A DNA stretch of 61,679 nt from the NCBI GenBank assembly GCA_008080565.1, contig VIKE01000033.1, forward strand, positions 1 through 61,679. Direction: 5' to 3'. Shown piece after piece: positions 12,198-20,433 of the stretch (the stretch's first letter is position 1; every line of letters starts with the position of its first letter). The stretch comes from Rhodocyclaceae bacterium (lineage in GTDB: Bacteria; Pseudomonadota; Gammaproteobacteria; Burkholderiales; Rhodocyclaceae). The notes beneath the pieces are model-generated. The model saw nothing but the letters and a program-made list of their open reading frames with translations, was not told the origin of the DNA and ran no database searches. A program made the position numbers and the translations under genes.

Positions 12198-12351
12198 GAG
12201 GCGACCAGAATCAATAGCGTTAAAGGTGGAATTTTAGCGTACCGGAGGGGTACGCAACGAGCACGGGTACCTTCCGACAGAAATTAGCCCCAAATGTTCT
12301 ACTTATATTGATGAGGGGAGTAAAATATTCCAAAAGTTACAGGTATTCCAA

Positions 12352-13191
12352 ATGCATCGGCGACACATCCTCAGATGGCTAGGCATTTTGCCCTTCACGC
12401 GGAGCTTGCTGGCGGAAGGAGTGGAGTCCCGTCCGCTTCGTCTGGGCATCATGCCCTTCAATTCGACGCTGGCGCTGTTCAAAACGCATCAGCCCTTGCG
12501 CCAATATTTGCAGATCGAGTTGGGGCGGCCGATCGAGCTTTTTACCGCCGCGGACTACTTCACCTTTCTCAACAGCTCGCTGGCCGGCGAATACGACCTT
12601 TTGATCACCGGTCCACACTTCGGCGTAATGTGCCTGCAGTCCTACGAAGCACTGGTTCGCTACAAGGCTGTACTACAGCCGGTCTTCGTCGTTCGTCCGA
12701 ACTCCGGCATCCGTTCTCTCGACGACCTGAGAGGCAAGCGCATCGGGCTGTCCAGCCGGCTTTCGATTTCCTCGATTGGCGGGGTCAAATGGTTGCTTGA
12801 CCACGGCATGCAGATGGGCCGCGATTACCAGCTGTTCGAACGCGCTACCCATGGCGCCGCTGTCGCCGCCGTGGCTGTCGGCGAACTGGATGCCGCCCTG
12901 ACGACGCACACCCCGCTGCATCAGGTGCCGGAGGATGTCAGGGCCAAGGTCAGCATTCTGCCCATCGACGTCAGCGTTCCGCATTTGATGACGCTCGCCC
13001 ACCATCGACTGGGCAAGGCCGAGCTCAAGCGGGTTCGCGCTGCATTGCTCAAATTCGGCACCACCGCGCAAGGCCAGGCCTTCTTCCGCGACACCGGCTA
13101 TGAGGACTACGCGGCGATTACGCCCGAGGACCTCGAGTCGCTCGCCCCCTATGTCACGCTGACCAAGGCTCTGCTCGGGCACCCGTCATGA
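12352..13191 (+). CDS. PhnD/SsuA-type periplasmic substrate-binding protein
   Basis: The 279-aa protein has an N-terminal export signal (MHRRHILRWLG...) whose RRHILR may be a twin-arginine motif. The PhnD-like binding fold follows: LRLGIMPFNSTLALF, then DDLRGKRIGLSSRLSISSIG and GELDAALTTHTPLHQV. Relatives bind phosphonate, phosphite or other small ligands for ABC import. No transporter genes lie nearby. It overlaps the next gene's start by ATGA (13188-13191), so it probably serves as the ligand-sensing partner of that GGDEF-EAL protein. Ligand unknown. Confidence 0.85.
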   Translation: MHRRHILRWLGILPFTRSLLAEGVESRPLRLGIMPFNSTLALFKTHQPLRQYLQIELGRPIELFTAADYFTFLNSSLAGEYDLLITGPHFGVMCLQSYEALVRYKAVLQPVFVVRPNSGIRSLDDLRGKRIGLSSRLSISSIGGVKWLLDHGMQMGRDYQLFERATHGAAVAAVAVGELDAALTTHTPLHQVPEDVRAKVSILPIDVSVPHLMTLAHHRLGKAELKRVRAALLKFGTTAQGQAFFRDTGYEDYAAITPEDLESLAPYVTLTKALLGHPS

Positions 13192-15179
13192 TGTTCAATA
13201 TCCGGCGTTCGCTGCGGGCCAAATTGCTGCTCGCCAGCGTCATGATCGAGGCGCTGATGCTGGCGTTGCTGGTCAGCAACAGCGTACGCCTGATCGAGCA
13301 CCATCTTTCCCAACAACTCGATGCGCGCGTCCAGGCTGTCGAGCTGGCCTACAAGACGGCTGTTGCGGTACCGCTGGCCTCCCGGGACTACGCCACCTTG
13401 CGCGACATTCTCGATGGCTGGCGCAAGGCCTCCGACATCACTTATCTGGCGGTCACCGATCCTGATGGCCGCATCCTCGCCTCGTCCGGATGGCCGCCTG
13501 GCGAGGCCTTGCCGCTGATCAACCGGAGCGAGGGGCAGATCCGGCACGTCCGTTTTCCCGTCGACTACCTTGGCCAGATCTACGGTCATATCCATTACGG
13601 CATGTCCACCGCCTTCATGGACAAGGCCTCGGCCGAATTGCTCTGGCAGAGCGGCCTGATCGCGCTGGCCGAAATTGTCCTGTCGCTCGTCTTGCTGTCG
13701 ATCATTGGCTACCTGCTGACCCGGCATCTGGTCACCCTGGCCAAGGCCAGCATCAACGTGGCCAATGGGCATTACGAAGAGCGCATGGCGATTTCCGGCA
13801 AGGACGAGGTTGCGATCCTCGCGCAGAACTTCAACATGATGACCGACGCCGTCAAAGCGCGCATTGCCGATCTCTCGTATCAGGCCAACCATGACTCGCT
13901 GACCGGACTGTTCAATCGACGCGCCTTCGAGACTCATCTCGAAACAGTTCTCAAAAGTGAAGACTTGGAAGAAGATCCGGCGACCCTGCTTTACCTCGAC
14001 CTCGACCAGTTCAAGGTCGTCAACGACACCTGTGGCCATGCCGCCGGCGACGAACTTCTGATCCGCCTGACGCGGATGATCGAAGAGCGCTTTCCCTACG
14101 GTTTCCTTGCCCGGCTGGGCGGTGACGAATTCGGCATCGTCATGCGCAACAGCAGTCCGCAGGAAACCATACACCGCGCCACCCAGTTGATCGCCGAGAT
14201 CTGCGCTTTCCCGTTTTTCTCGGATGGTCGCAGCTTCCGGCTCGGCGCGTCAATTGGCGTCGTGCGCTCCGGCCCCGACATGATGAGCGTGACCGATCTG
14301 CTGATCGCTGCCGACACCGCCTGCTACGCCGCCAAGGAAAGAGGGCGCAATCGCGTCGAGATCTACACCCCGAGCGACGACTGGTATCGCCAGCGCAGCG
14401 AAGACTTCCGAACCATGCCGCAACTGACGAGGGCCATCTCGGAAGGGCGCTTCTTGCTCTTTCACCAGCGTCAGGAACCGCTGAAGCCCGGGCTGCCGGT
14501 CACCGCTGAAGTGCTGCTCCGCCTTTCCGACCCGCTCGGCAAGATCAATTCGCCGAGCCGCTTCATCGCCACCGCCGAGCGCTATAACCTGATGCCCTAC
14601 ATTGATCGCTGGGTGGTCGAGAACGTCTGTCAATACATGAGCGACTGGCAAAAGAGCGGCCAGCCGTTTCCGTTCCGCCACCTTGCCGTCAATGTCTCGG
14701 GCGCCAGCCTGAGCCTCAACGATTTCCCGGCCTTCGTCCGCCAGCAGATCGAACAGCATGGCATCGACCCCGCCATGCTCTGCTTCGAGATCACCGAAAG
14801 CTGCGCCGTCGCCAACCTCGGCCAGGCACTCGAATTCATCGAGCAAATGCATGCCATTGGCGCCACGCTGGCCCTCGACGACTTTGGCAGCGGGCTCTCG
14901 TCATTCGCCTACCTCAAACGGTTCAAGATCGATTTCCTGAAAATTGACGGCATGTTCGTCAAGAATATCGACCAGGATCCCCGCGACTACGCGGTCGTCG
15001 AAGCCATCGTGCAACTGGCCCGCGCCCATGATCTGATCACCGTCGCCGAATACGTCTGCAACGCCACCGTCGACCGCATCGTTCAGGAAATTGGCGTCGA
15101 CTACGCTCAGGGCTTCGTCCGCCACGTGCCGGAACCGCTGCCTAAAGTACCCGACCCCCGAGTCGCCGGTGGCACGTAG
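13188..15179 (+). CDS. Membrane GGDEF-EAL cyclic-di-GMP turnover protein
   Basis: 663 aa. A first membrane helix (about 12-33), a periplasmic segment (34-150), a second helix (about 155-178) and a HAMP-like linker lead to GGDEF at residues 311-315. An EAL domain follows, with EVL at 441-443, NVSGASLS, FEITES and LDDFGSG. The GGDEF motif is canonical, while the inhibitory RxxD site before it is not seen. EVL for EAL and the DDFGSG loop are compatible with phosphodiesterase activity. Translational coupling to the PhnD-like gene suggests that the periplasmic binding protein controls this enzyme. Whether synthesis or hydrolysis dominates cannot be read from the sequence. Confidence 0.95.
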   Translation: MMFNIRRSLRAKLLLASVMIEALMLALLVSNSVRLIEHHLSQQLDARVQAVELAYKTAVAVPLASRDYATLRDILDGWRKASDITYLAVTDPDGRILASSGWPPGEALPLINRSEGQIRHVRFPVDYLGQIYGHIHYGMSTAFMDKASAELLWQSGLIALAEIVLSLVLLSIIGYLLTRHLVTLAKASINVANGHYEERMAISGKDEVAILAQNFNMMTDAVKARIADLSYQANHDSLTGLFNRRAFETHLETVLKSEDLEEDPATLLYLDLDQFKVVNDTCGHAAGDELLIRLTRMIEERFPYGFLARLGGDEFGIVMRNSSPQETIHRATQLIAEICAFPFFSDGRSFRLGASIGVVRSGPDMMSVTDLLIAADTACYAAKERGRNRVEIYTPSDDWYRQRSEDFRTMPQLTRAISEGRFLLFHQRQEPLKPGLPVTAEVLLRLSDPLGKINSPSRFIATAERYNLMPYIDRWVVENVCQYMSDWQKSGQPFPFRHLAVNVSGASLSLNDFPAFVRQQIEQHGIDPAMLCFEITESCAVANLGQALEFIEQMHAIGATLALDDFGSGLSSFAYLKRFKIDFLKIDGMFVKNIDQDPRDYAVVEAIVQLARAHDLITVAEYVCNATVDRIVQEIGVDYAQGFVRHVPEPLPKVPDPRVAGGT

Positions 15180-15203
15180 CGCCAGGCGCCAACATCCGCA
15201 CCA

Positions 15204-15626
15204 TCAACTCACCGCCGTCTGGGCAACCAGCCAGTAGCGGGCCCACTTGCCGATCGCCATGAACAGGCAGCAGGGCAGCCAGTGCAGCCTTAGCCAGCCG
15301 GCGGCAAGGCACAACGCATCGCCAATCACCGGTGCCCAGGCGAGCAGCAAGGTGGGGCTGCCCCAGCGTTCCAGCTTGTCGCGATGCGGCATGTTTTCGA
15401 GTTTTTGCCAGCGCGGCAAATAGCGGCCACACCACCACGACGTCATGCCGCCGGCCGTGTTGCCGAGCGTGGCGATGGCCAGCGCCGGTCCGTATTCCGC
15501 CGGATGCAGGCGCAAAAAGCCCCACAACAGCGCCTCCGATCCGCCGGGCAGCACCGTCGCCGAGAGAAAACTGGCCGCCAGCAGGCCCCAAAGCCCGCTT
15601 TCCGCCGTGACGTTTAGCCACTCCAC
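15204..15626 (-). CDS. YqaA-type small membrane protein (SNARE-associated/DedA superfamily)
   Basis: 140-aa integral membrane protein with about four hydrophobic segments. The family core GSEALLWGFLRLHP...GNTAGGMTSWWCGR and the GDALCLAAGWLR segment match the YqaA/DedA group. Its function is not settled; DedA proteins are implicated in lipid-carrier flipping and proton-motive-force homeostasis. It starts at GTG 15626 with GGGAGA upstream. It diverges from ilvA, whose start is 38 bases away. Confidence 0.82.
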   Translation of the reverse strand: MEWLNVTAESGLWGLLAASFLSATVLPGGSEALLWGFLRLHPAEYGPALAIATLGNTAGGMTSWWCGRYLPRWQKLENMPHRDKLERWGSPTLLLAWAPVIGDALCLAAGWLRLHWLPCCLFMAIGKWARYWLVAQTAVS

Positions 15627-15664
15627 CCGTAGAATCTCCCTTTTGCCAGAATGAGTTGCGCCAA

Positions 15665-17197
15665 ATGCACCCGGATTATCTCGAAAAAGTTCTCAACGCA
15701 CAGGTTTATGACGTGGCTATCGAAACGCCGCTCGACCTGGCCAGCAACCTTTCCGCCCGGGTCGGCAACAAGATTATTTTGAAGCGCGAGGACATGCAGC
15801 CGGTGTTTTCCTTCAAGCTGCGCGGCGCCTACAACAAGATCGCCAGCCTGTCGGCGGAAAAACTGAAACGCGGCGTCATTTGCGCCTCGGCCGGCAATCA
15901 CGCCCAGGGCGTCGCACTGTCGGCGAAGAAGCTGGGTTGCCGGGCCGTCATCGTCATGCCGACCTCGACGCCGGGCATCAAGATCGATGCCGTGCGCTCG
16001 CGCGGCGGTGAAGTCGTGCTGCATGGCGATTCCTATGATGAAGCCTACGCCCACGCCATCGAACTCGAGAAAACCGAGAAGCTGACTTTCGTCCATCCCT
16101 TCGACGATCCGGAAGTGATCGCCGGGCAGGGCACCGTCGCCATGGAAATCCTGCGGCAGCATTCGCGCCACAGCGGCCCGATCACCGCTGTCTTCTGCGC
16201 CATCGGCGGCGGCGGACTGGCCGCTGGGGTGGCTGCCTACATCAAGCGCCTGCGTCCGGAAATCAAGGTCATCGGCGTTGAAACCTTCGACGCCGATGCG
16301 ATGAAGCAGTCGCTGGCTGCCGGCAAGCGCGTTCGCCTCGATCAGGTCGGCCTGTTCGCCGACGGCACCGCCGTCAAGTTCGTCGGCGAGGAAACCTTCC
16401 GCCTGTGCAAGGAATACCTCGACGAAGTCATCCTCGTCGACACCGACGCCATCTGCGCCGCGATCAAGGACGTCTTCGAGGACACCCGCTCGATTCTCGA
16501 ACCGGCCGGCGCTCTCGCCGTGGCCGGCGCCAAGGAATACGCCCGCCAGCACAAGCTGAAGGACAAGAACCTGATCGCGGTGACTTCCGGCGCCAACATG
16601 AATTTCGACCGCCTGCGCTTCGTCGCCGAGCGGGCCGAGTTCGGCGAACAGCGCGAAGCCGTCTTCGCCGTCACGCTCCCAGAGAAGCCGGGCGCCTACA
16701 AGAAATTCCTGGCCCTGATCGGCAAACGCAACGTCACTGAATTCAACTACCGCTACCACACCGCCAGCGAAGCCCACGTCTTCGTCGGCGTCCAGGTTGC
16801 CGACCGCAAGGAATCGCTGAAGCTGGTCGACAGCCTGCAAAAGCACGGCTACCCGACGCTCGACCTGACCGATGACGAAATGGCCAAGAACCATATCCGT
16901 CACATGGTCGGCGGCCACGCCCCGGCGGTCTGCGAAAAGGGTATGCGCGAATTGCTCTACCGCTTCGAATTCCCCGAAAAACCGGGCGCCCTGATGAATT
17001 TCCTGACCCAGATGAGCGCCGGCTGGAACATCAGCCTCTTCCACTACCGTAACCACGGCGCCGACTACGGCCGCGTGCTGGTCGGCATGCAGGTGCCGCC
17101 AGGCGACATGGGGCAGTTCAAGGAATTTCTGACCAAGCTCGGCTACGCCCACTGGGACGAAAGTCAGAACCCGGCTTACAAGCTGTTTTTGGGCTAA
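15665..17197 (+). CDS. ilvA: Threonine ammonia-lyase, biosynthetic (two ACT-like domains)
   Basis: Deaminates threonine to 2-oxobutanoate, the first committed step to isoleucine. 510 aa from ATG 15665; a TTG at 15656 is also in frame. The PLP lysine sits in VFSFKLRGAYNKI, and the serine-rich SAGNHAQGVALSAK and glycine-rich AIGGGGLAAGVA loops bind cofactor phosphate. Two C-terminal ACT-like regulatory domains (about 330-510) are full length, so feedback control by isoleucine and valine is expected. The neighbouring azlCD genes encode a branched-chain amino acid exporter, a fitting neighbour though on the opposite strand. Confidence 0.97.
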   Translation: MHPDYLEKVLNAQVYDVAIETPLDLASNLSARVGNKIILKREDMQPVFSFKLRGAYNKIASLSAEKLKRGVICASAGNHAQGVALSAKKLGCRAVIVMPTSTPGIKIDAVRSRGGEVVLHGDSYDEAYAHAIELEKTEKLTFVHPFDDPEVIAGQGTVAMEILRQHSRHSGPITAVFCAIGGGGLAAGVAAYIKRLRPEIKVIGVETFDADAMKQSLAAGKRVRLDQVGLFADGTAVKFVGEETFRLCKEYLDEVILVDTDAICAAIKDVFEDTRSILEPAGALAVAGAKEYARQHKLKDKNLIAVTSGANMNFDRLRFVAERAEFGEQREAVFAVTLPEKPGAYKKFLALIGKRNVTEFNYRYHTASEAHVFVGVQVADRKESLKLVDSLQKHGYPTLDLTDDEMAKNHIRHMVGGHAPAVCEKGMRELLYRFEFPEKPGALMNFLTQMSAGWNISLFHYRNHGADYGRVLVGMQVPPGDMGQFKEFLTKLGYAHWDESQNPAYKLFLG

Positions 17198-17215
17198 GAA
17201 ATCCCACCCGGTTGG

Positions 17216-17253
17216 CTTCCACGGTCAACCGGGAAAATGGCCCAAAATCTAAA
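17216..17253 (+). repeat. Dispersed repeat, copy 2
   Basis: CTTCCACGGTCAACCGGG, then A-run, then GGCCCAAAATC. It occupies the 67-bp gap between the converging ilvA (stop 17197) and azlD (stop 17265). Plus orientation. Confidence 0.93.
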
Positions 17254-17264
17254 CTTCAGCATCC

Positions 17265-17591
17265 TCAGGCCAAGCAGGCCTGAACCACCCACAACGCCCC
17301 CATCCCCGCCGCTATCGTCGCCAGCACGCTGCGCGTCAAACGGGCGACCAGCAAAGCCACCAGCGCCGCCCACAGGCGAGGGTTATCCGGCGTGGCATTG
17401 AGATTGCCGCCGATCATGAAAATCTCCGGCCCGATCAGGGCGCCGAGGATGGCCGGCGGCACGTAGCGCAAGACCGCTTCGATGCGCGGATCGTCCGGCA
17501 GGTGATGGCCGAAGGCGATGAACGATAGCCGAATCAGGAAAGTCACCAGGCCGCAGGCCGCCATGGTCAGCAGCAGCATGGTCGTACTCAC
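17265..17591 (-). CDS. azlD: Branched-chain amino acid export protein AzlD family
   Basis: Small 4-TM subunit of the AzlCD exporter, 108 aa. Landmarks are MAACGLVTFLIRLSFIAFG, RYVPPAILGALIGPEI and a C-terminal LLVARLTRSVLATIAAGM. The GTG at 17591 overlaps the azlC stop (GTGA), and an internal ATG at 17579 is an alternative. The overlap predicts translational coupling. In Bacillus, AzlCD confers 4-azaleucine resistance, and relatives export branched-chain amino acids. Confidence 0.88.
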   Translation of the reverse strand: MSTTMLLLTMAACGLVTFLIRLSFIAFGHHLPDDPRIEAVLRYVPPAILGALIGPEIFMIGGNLNATPDNPRLWAALVALLVARLTRSVLATIAAGMGALWVVQACLA

Positions 17592-18322
17592 GGCTTTTTC
17601 CCGTCGAAGCGACGCATCAACAAACCGAATACGATGCCTACCCCGGCCGCCACCAGCAGGCCTAGCTTGTGCGGCAGAACCAACGCCGGCAGTACCACCG
17701 CCGCCGCAGCAATCGCTGCCCACGCATCGCTGCGCCGATGCACGGACAACACCAACAGGGCTATAAAAGTCAGGGCAATGGAAAAGTCGAGCGACCAGCT
17801 CTCGGGAATCGCCGCTCCGAGCAGGACTCCGGCCAGCGTCGACAACTGCCAGCCTGACCACAAGGTAAAGCCTGTACCACACAAAAACCAGTGACGATGC
17901 GCCGTCGCCGGGCCGTCGCGCAGGCGGCCAATCGCTGCGGCAAACGCCTCGTCGGTCAGCAGATAGGCCAACAACAACTTCCAGCGCCACGGCAGGTCGC
18001 GCAAATAGTCGGCCACCGCCGCGCTGTACAAAAGGTGGCGCAGATTGACTACACCCACCGTCGCCACCATGACCGGCGGCGGCGTTGCTCCGCCCCAAAG
18101 CTGGGCGAACACCACCTGCGAGGAGCCGGCAAAAATCAGGGATGAACTGAGGACCACGGCCCAACCGGGCAAACCCGCCGCCAACCCGAGCACCCCGAAA
18201 ATCAGCCCGAACGGCACCACGCCGAGCAGCAAGGGCAGCTCGGCGCGAACACCGCCAAGAAATTCGGCACGGGGAGAGTCGTCAAACATCAGGTAGGGCA
18301 GGGGAATCGGCAAAGTCGCCAT
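17588..18322 (-). CDS. azlC: Branched-chain amino acid permease AzlC family
   Basis: Main subunit of the AzlCD exporter, 244 aa from ATG 18322, with about seven membrane segments. Family marks are GGVRAELPLLLGVVPFGLIFG, FAGSSQVVFAQLW, VNLRHLLYSAAVADYL and LLTDEAFA. The frame is open to ATG 18412, but the extra 30 residues are Pro/Arg-rich and unlike the family. The shorter start also has a GGA-type ribosome site. Both a repeat copy and the operator-like inverted repeats of the divergent gene lie in its upstream gap. Confidence 0.9.
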   Translation of the reverse strand: MATLPIPLPYLMFDDSPRAEFLGGVRAELPLLLGVVPFGLIFGVLGLAAGLPGWAVVLSSSLIFAGSSQVVFAQLWGGATPPPVMVATVGVVNLRHLLYSAAVADYLRDLPWRWKLLLAYLLTDEAFAAAIGRLRDGPATAHRHWFLCGTGFTLWSGWQLSTLAGVLLGAAIPESWSLDFSIALTFIALLVLSVHRRSDAWAAIAAAAVVLPALVLPHKLGLLVAAGVGIVFGLLMRRFDGKKP

Positions 18323-18410
18323 CCTAATCCATCGGCGCCAAGGCGTTGGTTTGGGCGGAAATTCGGGCAGTGAATTAAACAAGGAAGAGCCCACTCGGAC
18401 CCGGTCAGCC

Positions 18411-18450
18411 ATTTCAGTTTGGGTTGTTTTTCCCGGTTGACCGTGGCAAA
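18411..18450 (-). repeat. Dispersed repeat, copy 3
   Basis: Minus orientation: GGTTGTTTTTCCCGGTTGACC then GTGG. It is immediately followed by a degenerate copy in the opposite orientation. It lies between azlC and the divergent gene at 18556. Confidence 0.88.
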
Positions 18451-18471
18451 CCGGTCTTTTTGACCCAAATT
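18443..18471 (+). repeat. Dispersed repeat, degenerate copy 3b
   Basis: GGCAAACCGGTCTTTTTGACCC then AAATT, with the family spacing of nine bases between the ACC block and the second block but reduced identity. With copy 3 it forms an inverted pair whose outer arms TTTGGGT (18418-18424) and ACCCAAA (18463-18469) are perfectly complementary. Confidence 0.5.
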
Positions 18472-18552
18472 ACCCCATAACAGACAATTTCATTGGGTAA
18501 CCATTTTCGACTGCATTATACTTACCCTACAATATTCGTTTTTATTGGGTAA
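18470..18552. promoter_or_regulatory. Two 31-bp inverted repeats (operator-like) with overlapping promoter
   Basis: TTACCC-N19-GGGTAA occurs twice, at 18470-18500 and at 18522-18552. Both units are 31 bp long and repeat with a 52-bp period, about five helical turns. The right arms share ATTGGGTAA. A -10-like TATACT at 18517-18522 touches the second left arm, and a -35-like TTGGGT at 18493-18498 lies in the first right arm (18-bp spacer). The last GGGTAA ends 3 bases before the ATG at 18556. This arrangement would suit a cooperatively binding repressor or activator of the downstream gene. No regulator gene is evident beside it. Confidence 0.7.
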
Positions 18553-18555
18553 GCC

Positions 18556-19605
18556 ATGAAAACCCCGGCGCTCTTTCGCCCGAACCAGCCTGCTTTTCGC
18601 CAGCAATATACCGCGCTTAGAGAGCAGTCACTCACCGTTGGCGCCTTGCTAACCGGCACTCCGGGCACCTTGCAACTGCGCCGAGGTACCGGCTATGCCT
18701 ACTGGTATCGGGTCTATTACCCGGTGCCCGGCAAGCAATCCGAAACACTGGTCGGCCGGGAGGGTGATAGCGCGGCCGAAAACGCCATGCGGGCGCAAAT
18801 GGATTTTGCCGAATCGACCGCCCGCCAGGTCAGCATGCTGCGCAAGCTCGGCTTTCACGTCGCCGACAAGGCCAGCGCCCGCGCTCTGGTCGAACTGCAC
18901 AACCTCGGCGCCTTCGAAAGCGGGCTGCTGCTCGCCGGCAACCTCGGCTGCATCGCCTGGCTCAACGAACTAGGCGCCCGTCTTCGTCAACCTGCTGGCG
19001 AGCAGGCTATCCCGCCGTACCTTGAACTGTTGGCGCCTGAGGCTTTCCTGAGCCAGCCACTGGCCGCCACGCTCCCCCTCGGCGCCGCTCCTGAAGCCAG
19101 TGCCGAAACGGTAAACGACACCACGAACCCGCTTGCTCCCCACGCCGCCATCACCTTGCCCGGCCTGCCGGCCATGCCGGCTGACATTCTTGTTGCCGGC
19201 CCCCGCTTTGGCGCTGCCGTATCGACGCCCGGGCTAGCCTGGTCAGGCACCACCACGCCCGACCACGCCTACCTGCGCGCCGCCCCCGCGTCCGGCGCGC
19301 TGCTCGCTGGCGGGCACTGCATTCCCGTCCGCCTGCCGCAGGCTGCCCGGCTCGTCTGGCACCAGCTCTATGCCAGCCTCCGCCGCTCGGCACCGCGGGC
19401 GACAGTCGAACGTCGGCTGGCCCTCAGCCTCGCCGCCGTCCTGCTCACGCTGGACCCGTGGGCCATGCTCACCGCTTGGGAAACAGCACCGGCAGCCATC
19501 ACCGAGCCGCTTCGCCCGCTGCGTGACAGCCTGCTGATCAGCGCCGCCGCCCACCCCGATTTGCAGGATCTGCTCGCCGATTGCCTGGGCACGCCCTCGG
19601 CCTGA
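18556..19605 (+). CDS. Probable degenerate GSU2403-type nucleotidyltransferase-fold protein
   Basis: 349 aa. The N-terminal half resembles the GSU2403 family of nucleotidyltransferase-fold proteins: a YWYRVYY segment, LRKLGFHVADKASARALVELHNLGAFESGLLLAGN and AWLNELGARLRQP. In that family the last motif is followed by an acidic catalytic motif of the T-Q-D-x-D type. Here the sequence reads EQAIPPYLELLAP, with no acidic pair. The C-terminal half is Ala/Pro-rich with no motif I know. It may be non-catalytic or a diverged group. It stands alone between repeat copies 3 and 4 and behind a striking operator-like region. Confidence 0.6.
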   Translation: MKTPALFRPNQPAFRQQYTALREQSLTVGALLTGTPGTLQLRRGTGYAYWYRVYYPVPGKQSETLVGREGDSAAENAMRAQMDFAESTARQVSMLRKLGFHVADKASARALVELHNLGAFESGLLLAGNLGCIAWLNELGARLRQPAGEQAIPPYLELLAPEAFLSQPLAATLPLGAAPEASAETVNDTTNPLAPHAAITLPGLPAMPADILVAGPRFGAAVSTPGLAWSGTTTPDHAYLRAAPASGALLAGGHCIPVRLPQAARLVWHQLYASLRRSAPRATVERRLALSLAAVLLTLDPWAMLTAWETAPAAITEPLRPLRDSLLISAAAHPDLQDLLADCLGTPSA

Positions 19606-19615
19606 GGCGGTGGCC

Positions 19616-19655
19616 GATTTCAATTTTGGCCATTTTTTCCGGTTGACCGTAGCAA
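19616..19655 (-). repeat. Dispersed repeat, copy 4
   Basis: Minus orientation: GATTTCAATTTTGGCC, T-run, CCGGTTGACCGTAG. It begins 10 bases after the stop of the nucleotidyltransferase-like gene, in the gap to the converging gene at 19722. Confidence 0.93.
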
Positions 19656-19721
19656 TCGCGCAGGAAAACCTTCAGCTACTGCGGTGGCGTCCGCATCCCC
19701 GCAGCCAAGGCGGACGGAGGT

Positions 19722-20150
19722 CTACCGCTGCGCCAGATTTTTCGCCGCTGCGCCGCTCGTCACCTGCCGCCCCCAGAGCTGGTAGACCTTGCCGGTAGTC
19801 GAAAGCACGACAACGGGGCTGTAGTAGCTGTGGCGCATGATGGTCGAGTCGACTTCGATGCTGACCTGACCGCCCGCCCCACCCGTTACACCCAGTTGCG
19901 TCGGATTGAGGGTCATGACCATGCGGACGACAGCGGCTTCGGGCAGGACCGATAGCTGTTCGATGCGGACCTGGATACCCGGTGTCGGGTGCTCGTTTTT
20001 GTGCCCGTCAGGCCCGAGCTCAACATTGGCCACGCGCTGGCAGTCGCTGGCGCCATCGCAGGCAAGCAGGTAGAGATCATAGGCAGTGGTTGCCGCGTGC
20101 ACCGGAGCGGCGAGCAAGGTGGCGAAACCAAGGGTGAGAAGTTTGCGCAT
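19722..20150 (-). CDS. Exported hypothetical protein
   Basis: The 142-aa product has a clear signal peptide (MRKLLTLGFATLLAAPVHA, cleavage after AHA-like VHA-A). A beta-rich periplasmic part holds one Cys pair (LACDGASDC). No family recognised. The start ATG 20150 is preceded by AGGA with 8-base spacing; the frame is open upstream to 20219. No partner gene is evident: upstream lies a 283-bp AT-richer gap, downstream a repeat copy. Confidence 0.75.
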   Translation of the reverse strand: MRKLLTLGFATLLAAPVHAATTAYDLYLLACDGASDCQRVANVELGPDGHKNEHPTPGIQVRIEQLSVLPEAAVVRMVMTLNPTQLGVTGGAGGQVSIEVDSTIMRHSYYSPVVVLSTTGKVYQLWGRQVTSGAAAKNLAQR

Positions 20151-20433
20151 CTCCGGATTCCTTTCAGCCTGGGCCATCCCGGGGTGGGGCTGACCTGCTC
20201 GGCATCGAGCCCATGACATGAGCCTGCCGAAGACGCCACAATGTCAGGGCGAAAAGCGGCCGTCAATCAGCCAAACGTCATACGCGGGAGGTTCGCCACG
20301 AGCCTTCGCGGATAACGCCATACGCATTAATTCGCTTTGGTTACGTATATGTGAAACTCAATTCGTATTCAGAATATTGGCCGCGATCCAGGCTTCAGTC
20401 ATCACAAAATTATTTCAAAGGACTGGAGTTCAG

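Noticed and set aside
12237..12255. Small hairpin GCGTACC/GGTACGC upstream of the oxidoreductase gene
   Set aside because: The stem has only 7 bp with no T-run and no recognisable regulatory family. Probably incidental.
15614..17152. Long minus-strand open frame (512 codons) opposite ilvA
   Set aside because: Exact antisense of a full-length threonine ammonia-lyase. Such mirrored frames are common in high-GC genes.
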